From assembly GCA_002502215.1 (NCBI GenBank), contig DAPT01000042.1:1-14150 (forward strand): a stretch of 14,150 nucleotides of DNA, read 5' to 3'. How positions within the stretch are numbered: position 1 is the first letter of the stretch; every line of letters begins with the position of its first letter. The notes beneath the pieces were generated by a model. It did no database searches. It was not told where the DNA came from and saw only the letters and a program-made list of their open reading frames with translations. This DNA comes from Euryarchaeota archaeon UBA124. GTDB lineage: Archaea > Thermoplasmatota > Poseidoniia > Poseidoniales > Poseidoniaceae. The position numbers were made by a program, and so were the translations under genes. Of the stretch, positions 8,101 through 14,150 are shown in pieces.

Positions 8101-11100
8101 GTCACCATGGCTCGCATCCTTGGTCTGCCTGCACGACTGGTGAGCGGATTTAAGGGCGGTGATTGGACTGGAAACGGATACGCTGTCGGCGCGCAACACT
8201 TGCGAACCTGGGCTGAGGTCCGACTGCAGCAATCATCCGCATCCGGAGGATTGGATTTCGGATGGGTTCCGTTCGACCCATGCCCCGATGCAGCGGAGCT
8301 CGATGTGCGGAACGTCATTTACTCGCCAACAAATTTTGACCGCGATGGAAGCGATGGAAACATCACCATCAGTGGAAACCTCCTTTTCTTGGAAAACCAG
8401 ACTGCAGTTGAACAACACATTGTCCGAGCATACCTTGTTCCTCTGGTCGATGCATTCAATGGTGTTGGAGGATTAAACACGCCTGAACGACTGATGGAAG
8501 TCAACATTACCGATTCCAACGGTTTCTTCACAATTGAAGGAGCACCTGTCGAGATGATTCAACCCGGATTTGGGGCAATCATGATCGAAGTCGAACAGAA
8601 AGGATACGTATCGGGTCAAACCATTCTCACCGCGAATTCAAGTGTGGTCGGTCCAGCAAATTCATGGTGGATGAACGTCACAGATGATGCTACACTCAAT
8701 CATACCTCTCCGGGTGCAATCGATGCTCCAATCGTTGGCGCCGGAGCCACGACGACGGTTGAAGGATTCATTGGGTATGAACAACTCCCATTCGAGGATG
8801 CTTCTTTGGTTGTTAATTCAACCGTCTGGCTGTCGTTTACATCATCGGTCGATGGTGCACAAAACCTAACCACACTGGTTAGCCCATCGGGGACGTGGTC
8901 GTTCGAACTAACGCTGGATGAGCTTGAAACAAAGACCAATCTTAGCGCTACGATTGGTTACTCCGGATGGTTGCAAACAGCGGATGGCATCACTGGGCCA
9001 AATTATCATCTGCGCCCAGTCGAGAAATCATTCACGCTCGACATTCGAGACGCTCCCAACTTAACTGCAACCTTGGAAGGACCGGGTTCAAACTCCAGTC
9101 TCCTCCTTCTCGATGACAACATCTGGGTAAACGGTAGCGCATTGACCATTGGAGCGTCACCAACCGCTATGTCTGGTAATCTTTCGTTCTCAATGCGTGA
9201 GAACAACAGCGGTGGTGAATGGACTGAAATCTTCAACCAATCCGTCAATGGAGCATTCAACATTCAACACCTCCTCAATTCTACGGACGTCAACGTTGCA
9301 GCAGGTATTCTTGAAGTTCGATTGCGTTTCTATCCGGACCTTTACGAGTCTACGGACGAAGCAAATTTGAGCACTGGCGATCCATTTGCCTTGGTTGGCA
9401 TCCTCAATTTCGAAGTCATTGCGACTCCACAACTGCGTGGTGAACCCACCAACATCTTGGTTCAAATCTCTGATCACATGGGTGTTGAAGTTGGACTCGC
9501 AGTCCCTGGTAACTATACGTTCGACTTTGATGGGACTTGGGTCAACACAACCTCTGACCCCGACTCGTCACTCATCACCCTGTCTTGGCAACTCGACTCA
9601 ACGCTTCGACCGGGCGACTACGTTTTCGACATTCAATACAACGGCTCTTCGCTTTACCAACCCGGAACTTCCTCTGGATTGATACGAGTGCAGGCTGAAA
9701 TTGGTTGGAATCTTAGCGTGTTGCAAGACTGGACACATTTAGGAAACACAACGTACATCGTTGGTGATATCTTTGATGCACAGTACACCAATGAACGTGT
9801 ACTCGGCAACGATACGGTCATTTCCATGAGTCTGCTCGATAGCGAAGGTTTCCCCTTCGATCTTGCGAACGGTATGCTGGACAATACAACGGGTGAATTT
9901 AATCTGACAGTCGTTATGCCCACAACCCTGCCTTCAAACGGCTACGAGGTCTTCGTTGACTTTAATTTCGAAGCAATGGCTCCAGAGAATGGTTCATTCT
10001 ATCGTCTCGTTGATTCCTCGGTACCTCCTAATCCACCAACCTTGCCAACTGTGACCGTTGGAATCGAATCCGAATTCTTGGTTGAAGAAGAATTGTCTTC
10101 GATGGAATTTGTATCTGGGAATCAGGTTCTTTTCAACACTTCAGTATTTGACGTAGCCGATAAATCAAACATATCTGGTGTGTCGGTCGAGTACATCTGG
10201 GATTATGGAAATTCCAACCAGAGCCTCGGTACGGCAGCAACAGATGCAGAAGGAAACGCTTCATTCACATGGGCGACATCCAGCATTGCTCCGGGCGATT
10301 ACGTTCTTCAGATGCTGGTTGCAGACGATCTCACCGACCCTCTCGCAGTTGGTAACAGTCGTCGCACAGGAAACAGTACATTCGTCGATGTTACTGTACA
10401 GGTGCCAACCGATATTCGGCTTGATGTCCTCCCATCAACCATTACAGCTGGCGTTCCCTTCAACATGCAAGGACAAATTCTTGATGATGATGACAACACT
10501 CGAGCCCTCATTTCAGGCGTTCGACTCGACGTCTACTGGCAATCAAACCCAGAAGAACTCCTTCGAAGCGGTGTCCCAACTCTCTCGAACGGCAGTTTCA
10601 ATCTAACCGTTCCAACGGATACGTCCAACAACGGAACAGTCCGCGGACCCCGAACCCTTGTTGTTGAGGTTCTCGAAGACTCCTCACCTTACTATTTGCC
10701 ATCAAACGTATCGTCAGCAATCTTTGTTTTCGGTGTAACCCAACTCGAAGGCTTACAACCCGGAAATCCAGTACTTGTAAATCGAGGTGAGACTGTCAAC
10801 CTAAGCGCCACCCTGGTTGAAGCAAGTTTCAATTTCAGAGCGCTGGGTAATTTGTCGGTTACCACCAAATTCCATGAAACCTGGCTTCCTTCGGTCACGA
10901 CCGATGGTTCGGGAATTGCAAACACATCGTTTTCGATTCCATCGAGTCATCCACTTGGACTTATCATTGTAAGTTACTACTACAACGGAAGCTCCGATCT
11001 CCTGCCATCGCAAGCCAATCTCAGCAGTGTTACTGTACGCTCTCTGACATTCATGGTCGTCGATCCGATTACAGACAACCCCGTAGCCGGTTCAAGTTTC

Positions 11101-14100
11101 AACGTCTCTGGCCGTGTTGTGTCGGACAACGGAAGCGGTTTGATGAACCGAGATGGTTCGCTGCTTATTTCCAACGTCCTCTTTACGATCAACGATGCTC
11201 CAACCGGTTTCGCTGTGAGCAACGGGTCTGTTCAAGATGGAGGGCGGTGGAATGCTAGCATCACACTAACACCCGGATTTGAAGCTGGAACCCACGAATT
11301 GGAAGCATCCATTGTTCCAACCGTTAACTTCTACGTCGGCTCGAGAAACAACTCAACCTTTGACAGCAGAGGATTCTCGGTGATTACGTTCCTCCAACCT
11401 TCCTTGGATGCATTGGGCCAACCTTCGTTAAACGACAGAACGGAACGCGGTAACCTGCTCGATGTTCGCGTTCTCCTCGAAGACAACACAGGTGCACCGA
11501 TCGATGGACAACAGATTACGCTCTCATTGCCTGCTACAGGAACGACAGACGAAGTCTCTGTCACGGTTTCCACGTTTGCAAACGGAACTGCAACTGGTAG
11601 TCTGCTCGTTCCATTCAATGCCTCGGTTGGATTTAGTGACATTCTTGCCTCTTACGCTGGTATTTCTGGTACAACCGGAATCATCGGTTACAACGCTTCG
11701 ACTCAATTCGTCACCCTTGCACAAACAAACATGACGATTCTTGAGCACACGGAATCCCTCGTTGCTGGTGAAATGCTCTATGTCAACGGGACGCTCCTCG
11801 ATGACCTCAACATGCCACTGTACGTTGATGGTGTCGAATCTGTTGCCATTGTTCGTCTCTTCGTGGACGGTGTTCCTGTCGCAAGTGTTCAGAGCGATGC
11901 GCTAACGGGCGCTTACGCAGTCTCCTATCTTGTACCAGAATCAACAACCTCAGGCCCACACATGGTCGAGGTCCGATTTACCGGTGGCCGTGACTGGGTT
12001 GATCCTGTTGGAATAGGTGACTCTGTAGACCCAGAATTTTACATGCCAAGCACTGCAACGGTTGATTTCAATGTCAGCGTTCCAACTCAAATCTTGCTCA
12101 TAACACCGACGGGTGAAGTCAACAGAGAAGAGACGATGACGGTTCAAGGACGATTGCTCGATGTCGTTGACAACCCTCTGGCGGACCTGAGTGTTGACAT
12201 CTATCTCGGTGATGTTTGGATGACCAATGTTTCCACCGATGCAACCGGACTTTTCACTGCGGTCATTCCAGTACCAGCGGATGCAGTGCTTGGTCCGATT
12301 TCCCTGGATACTCGATTCAACGGCAGTGTGTTCTACTTGTCGAGTGAGGCCAGTGGAACGTGGACTGTGTACAGTCAAATCTTGGTGTCCGTTTCTGTTC
12401 CTTCCCCACTCGCTGTAACAGATACGACCACAATCACTGGAAGCGTTTTGGACAATCAACTGCAACCGATCGAAGGTCACGTTGTTGAATTGAAGGTTGA
12501 TGGCTTTGTATTGACACAGGTTACAACTGCTGCTGACGGAACGTTCTCATATGAATGGACCGTGCAAGATTTCTTTAATTTCGGAGATAACTTGCTCGAG
12601 GCGAATGTCATCGCTCAGGGATATTATCGTGAGGGATATGCAAATCAGAGTTTCTTCTTAGCACATCGCTCGGCAATGACACTCGAATTTGACGACGGTA
12701 CAGATGCAACCCGAGGTGACTTCTGGACTTTCTCGGGACGTTTGTATGATATCGACACAGTTGATCAAGATGGTATTGGTAATGAAAACGTCCTCGTCTA
12801 TCTTGATGGTCAATACATCTCGACCGTGACCACTGCTTCGGATGGAATCTTCTCCGGTCAGGTTTATGCAAGCATGGACCTTGAGCGAGGCAACGGTCAC
12901 ATCATCCAGGTCGTGTTTGAAGGTACACAAGAGCATTTGAGTACGCTCACCAACGGTAGCGTCACGGTCTGGTCCGATGTTATCATCACCATCGATTCCT
13001 CTTCCTCCCCTGAGTCTGTGCGGTCTGACCCAGCGAATCGAATCCAACTCACAGGAAGTGTTACAGAAGTTGGCGGAATTGGTGAGGTGTTTGAAGACGT
13101 TGTCATGTACGTTGGAAACGGCTCGAATTGTGTTAACAACTTCGAAGGCGCATTCTGTTTCAATAATGTTGAACTTGATTGGAACGTCGGAAACTTCTCC
13201 ATTGTCGTTACCTCTCCAATCGAATTAACACCAGGACCTCAGTTCATCAGTCTTGATGTGCCGAGAGATTCTATTCTCTACATCAACGGAGCTTCTGAAG
13301 CCCACTCGATTTACATCAAGGTGAATGCGGAAATTACGGTCGACATCGATAAGGTCGAAGAGAACATTGATGAAAACATCAATGGAGAAGTCACCATCAT
13401 CGCTGAAGACACACAAGCGGGTCTTTCCGGCATTACTGTCGAGTTCATTCTCTATGACGGGAACAACGATTCAGTGATTAAGTCAAGAGCTTACGATACA
13501 GATGCTGACGGTGTTGCAGCGTTCACATTCGACAGTGACTCTACGCCATACGGTGACACCTTGGAATACGGCTTTGTTCGGCTTGACATCAACATCAACG
13601 ATCAAAGGCTTTCAGACAAAACAATCACCGAGTTTAACATCGAGCGTGACGTAGGATTTTTCCCCGAATATCAATTTGAAGCCGAAGCCTCCCAAGTGAG
13701 TGTATGGACCTACGTTGTTCTTGTTTTCCTTGCTGCCGCTATGGCGGTTGGAACAGTTCTGTACCGCCGCCGACGACAGGACGAACTGCTCTCGGAAATG
13801 TCGGAAGTTTTCGAATACACTGCGGAACTCCTCGCTGCAGGAGATTCGATACGTGAAGCGATTTTCAACTGCTATCAGAACTTGTGTGGAACGTTGCAGA
13901 CCCGCGGCCTGCTTCGTCGTGACTTCGAAACTGTACGTGAATTCGAGGTTGCAATTCGACAAGCAACTCCTGGAATCAGCGATGATGCGCTTCAATCGCT
14001 GGACAACATGTTTGAGATGGCTCGTTACAGTCGAGAAGAACTCGGCGCCTCCCATCAGCAATCTGCACAAGGTGCCTTGGACAAGATGATCACAGAATTG

Positions 14101-14118
14101 AGTTACAAGAAGTACTGA
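5161..14118 (+). CDS. Giant surface protein: calcium repeats, transglutaminase-like domain, Ig-like stalk, membrane helix, DUF4129-like tail
   Basis: This 2985-residue protein is complete in the window. A basic N-terminus and hydrophobic segment (about 25-44) form a signal peptide or signal anchor. Residues 55-741 hold about 20 Asp-rich calcium-loop repeats of thrombospondin type 3 style. Residues about 742-1050 form a transglutaminase-like domain with C973 (GTCAEF), H1013 (QHLRTW) and D1039 (FDPCP) as the catalytic triad. Residues about 1060-2835 are some 16 Ig-like repeats of about 111 residues. A membrane helix lies at 2848-2868, followed by RRRR. Residues about 2880-2970 resemble DUF4129, with NLCGTLQTRGLLRR, an ETVREFE helix and MARYSREE. 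Transglutaminase, membrane helix and DUF4129 in this order is the TgpA arrangement. The catalytic domain could cross-link or cleave proteins outside the cell; which one is not shown. Sequons for N-glycosylation are abundant outside and absent from the cytoplasmic tail. The ATG lacks a Shine-Dalgarno. Confidence 0.88.
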   Translation: MIEADTPKTGPSATTKLVRSQRRTVAQSIFLVALMVLSTMTAVDFVTEEVSAASDLDGDGLTYGLEYLINTAATDWDSDNDGLPDGWEWKYGLDPLSATGGDGAVGDPDGDGMSNLQEYSYLQPTNWDNPATTGLLDNGVWWNGTIPVNDWNEEDSMQFNQPKCGDTGADGQGNTILCDEDPVGNVCANGFDDDKDGQVDGSDSDNDGDADCSSDDDDGDGIADEDPNGWDTDGDGMPDGWEAANGLNATSPSNADGANGDPDGDGLINLMEYVNPAWTTNCGGVPCFRQGPDGVPTETVSPCDPVQGIGPGACATLTAEVDGITSTNPQDSDTDNDGLNDSYEALTLLTDPTSSDTDSDGIPDGVEINGAYGNPPQASDPRDNNTDDDAFDDGDEDPNGNGLVDPGETDPTRREDSGDEDNDGIQNWEENLSCTEWNVADTDFGGVNDGDERNVSHGTDPCDSLVNFVTTFVSFSAANQLFLADASGFNPNGGIGYYNNSGTYTAFGYLSASLTSNALQGVAPAPTGTPTSIESRNGSFCHTAANQDGTIGTTRTYCDDDYKDSDGDGLANWEELLGTYGWFSNPTLADTDGDGVNDYDEVFDNTDPTEPCFNTLDPDGDGINSYFENTTGCNLAFIGINNGSNDIWVTDYQSVDTDSGGVDDRTEYFDSTNPENDPTDDILPDDFDNDGIPDAVENLTGSDWRNPDTDGGGMLDGAECPQQFWFFNCVGAPFNLFDPSDDMPQNEVIFWANNTTGVVDLDLEKYWRKYTNDIPTGNSYAHDDAVHPAEEVVPPFTNLTHMASTSFANDTITWQISYNFPVGEGALTLPASTTNVSFWADSAVVLSRTNDTHRYIVDGGFVEEIVVQQPEYYFDWGTLASTSIAGQGFPYETALPAYFTDLTDSRSVVFNITNAVINDASAVNAYDQALALQTFLRDGNATTDFKLNFDGSGLVDGEDLAQYMLEIANEGTCAEFATTYVTMARILGLPARLVSGFKGGDWTGNGYAVGAQHLRTWAEVRLQQSSASGGLDFGWVPFDPCPDAAELDVRNVIYSPTNFDRDGSDGNITISGNLLFLENQTAVEQHIVRAYLVPLVDAFNGVGGLNTPERLMEVNITDSNGFFTIEGAPVEMIQPGFGAIMIEVEQKGYVSGQTILTANSSVVGPANSWWMNVTDDATLNHTSPGAIDAPIVGAGATTTVEGFIGYEQLPFEDASLVVNSTVWLSFTSSVDGAQNLTTLVSPSGTWSFELTLDELETKTNLSATIGYSGWLQTADGITGPNYHLRPVEKSFTLDIRDAPNLTATLEGPGSNSSLLLLDDNIWVNGSALTIGASPTAMSGNLSFSMRENNSGGEWTEIFNQSVNGAFNIQHLLNSTDVNVAAGILEVRLRFYPDLYESTDEANLSTGDPFALVGILNFEVIATPQLRGEPTNILVQISDHMGVEVGLAVPGNYTFDFDGTWVNTTSDPDSSLITLSWQLDSTLRPGDYVFDIQYNGSSLYQPGTSSGLIRVQAEIGWNLSVLQDWTHLGNTTYIVGDIFDAQYTNERVLGNDTVISMSLLDSEGFPFDLANGMLDNTTGEFNLTVVMPTTLPSNGYEVFVDFNFEAMAPENGSFYRLVDSSVPPNPPTLPTVTVGIESEFLVEEELSSMEFVSGNQVLFNTSVFDVADKSNISGVSVEYIWDYGNSNQSLGTAATDAEGNASFTWATSSIAPGDYVLQMLVADDLTDPLAVGNSRRTGNSTFVDVTVQVPTDIRLDVLPSTITAGVPFNMQGQILDDDDNTRALISGVRLDVYWQSNPEELLRSGVPTLSNGSFNLTVPTDTSNNGTVRGPRTLVVEVLEDSSPYYLPSNVSSAIFVFGVTQLEGLQPGNPVLVNRGETVNLSATLVEASFNFRALGNLSVTTKFHETWLPSVTTDGSGIANTSFSIPSSHPLGLIIVSYYYNGSSDLLPSQANLSSVTVRSLTFMVVDPITDNPVAGSSFNVSGRVVSDNGSGLMNRDGSLLISNVLFTINDAPTGFAVSNGSVQDGGRWNASITLTPGFEAGTHELEASIVPTVNFYVGSRNNSTFDSRGFSVITFLQPSLDALGQPSLNDRTERGNLLDVRVLLEDNTGAPIDGQQITLSLPATGTTDEVSVTVSTFANGTATGSLLVPFNASVGFSDILASYAGISGTTGIIGYNASTQFVTLAQTNMTILEHTESLVAGEMLYVNGTLLDDLNMPLYVDGVESVAIVRLFVDGVPVASVQSDALTGAYAVSYLVPESTTSGPHMVEVRFTGGRDWVDPVGIGDSVDPEFYMPSTATVDFNVSVPTQILLITPTGEVNREETMTVQGRLLDVVDNPLADLSVDIYLGDVWMTNVSTDATGLFTAVIPVPADAVLGPISLDTRFNGSVFYLSSEASGTWTVYSQILVSVSVPSPLAVTDTTTITGSVLDNQLQPIEGHVVELKVDGFVLTQVTTAADGTFSYEWTVQDFFNFGDNLLEANVIAQGYYREGYANQSFFLAHRSAMTLEFDDGTDATRGDFWTFSGRLYDIDTVDQDGIGNENVLVYLDGQYISTVTTASDGIFSGQVYASMDLERGNGHIIQVVFEGTQEHLSTLTNGSVTVWSDVIITIDSSSSPESVRSDPANRIQLTGSVTEVGGIGEVFEDVVMYVGNGSNCVNNFEGAFCFNNVELDWNVGNFSIVVTSPIELTPGPQFISLDVPRDSILYINGASEAHSIYIKVNAEITVDIDKVEENIDENINGEVTIIAEDTQAGLSGITVEFILYDGNNDSVIKSRAYDTDADGVAAFTFDSDSTPYGDTLEYGFVRLDININDQRLSDKTITEFNIERDVGFFPEYQFEAEASQVSVWTYVVLVFLAAAMAVGTVLYRRRRQDELLSEMSEVFEYTAELLAAGDSIREAIFNCYQNLCGTLQTRGLLRRDFETVREFEVAIRQATPGISDDALQSLDNMFEMARYSREELGASHQQSAQGALDKMITELSYKKY
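5323..7383 (+). repeat. Thrombospondin type 3-like calcium-binding repeat array (protein level)
   Basis: About 20 copies of DxDxDGxxD-type loops occur within residues 55-741 of the giant protein, for example DLDGDGL, DWDSDNDGL, DTDGDGM, DPDGDGI. Many are followed by a WE, YE or VE residue pair and a short Asn/Pro-containing turn. Variants with DTDxGG (DTDFGGV, DTDSGGV, DTDGGGM) appear toward the end. Cysteine-bearing inserts such as NCGGVPC separate groups. The repeats diverge at DNA level and are irregular in length, so this is an old array, not a recent tandem duplication. It should bind many Ca ions, as sea water would supply. Confidence 0.85.
8338..13665 (+). repeat. Array of about 16 Ig-like beta-sandwich repeats (protein level)
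   Basis: Recurring hydrophobic-x-G strands of the type VxGxLLDxxNxPL mark successive units at about residues 1072, 1201, 1325, 1434, 1536, 1660, 1771, 1883, 1984, 2104, 2210, 2330, 2427, 2526, 2632 and 2743. Each is followed by a strand like VDIYLGD or VLVYLDG, then TDAxGxF, then a GxxxLxxxFxGS strand. Spacing is 97-129 residues. Units are strongly diverged, and the clearest are the last six. They resemble bacterial/archaeal Ig-like or carboxypeptidase-regulatory-like folds and probably form an extended stalk. Confidence 0.75.
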
Positions 14119-14150
14119 TCAATTACCAACGAAGTCGCAACTGCCCGTTC

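Noticed and set aside
11950..12480. 176-codon open frame on the minus strand inside the Ig-repeat region
   Set aside because: It lies opposite the Ig-repeat coding frame, shows no domain, and its composition (Arg, His, Cys) is typical of antisense reading.
14119..14150. Search for a terminator or a new gene after the giant surface gene
   Set aside because: Only 32 bases remain and I see no T-run, hairpin or start codon with support.

Overview
The window reads as a piece of an archaeal chromosome, most likely from a planktonic marine euryarchaeon of the Poseidoniales (Marine Group II) or a related Thermoplasmata lineage. This is inferred from three things: TATA-like boxes placed for leaderless transcripts, very large Asn-, Asp- and Thr-rich secreted proteins anchored by a C-terminal membrane helix, and a lipoate/2-oxoacid dehydrogenase gene pair. 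No rRNA or other phylogenetic marker is present, so the assignment is tentative. I see no mobile element, CRISPR array or phage gene.

Layout. Positions 1-1150 (minus strand) hold a metabolic gene pair: lipA (lipoyl synthase) overlaps by four bases (ATGA) the start of a gene that runs off the left edge, probably the E1 alpha subunit of a 2-oxoacid dehydrogenase. A 134-bp divergent promoter region follows. A plus-strand short-chain dehydrogenase of pteridine-reductase type (1285-2025) comes next, then tRNA-Leu(TAA) at 2057-2143.

The remaining 12 kb hold two plus-strand cell-surface genes. The first (2230-5106) encodes a 958-residue secreted beta-domain protein with one C-terminal membrane helix and an extremely acidic cytoplasmic tail. 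The second (5161-14118) encodes a 2985-residue protein. In order it has an N-terminal signal/anchor, about 20 thrombospondin-type-3-like calcium repeats, a transglutaminase-like domain with an intact Cys-His-Asp triad, about 16 Ig-like beta-sandwich repeats with almost no cysteine, a membrane helix, and a cytoplasmic domain resembling DUF4129.

How the genes fit together. LipA makes the lipoyl cofactor of 2-oxoacid dehydrogenase complexes, so its overlap with a likely E1 gene makes sense. The two surface genes are 54 bp apart and share topology (long exterior, single C-terminal helix, short cytoplasmic tail), which suggests they act at the same surface. The most striking object is the giant protein. 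It has the ends of a TgpA-type transglutaminase (transglutaminase domain, membrane helix, DUF4129), but about 1,800 residues of extracellular stalk lie between the catalytic domain and the membrane, and a calcium-repeat region lies in front of it.
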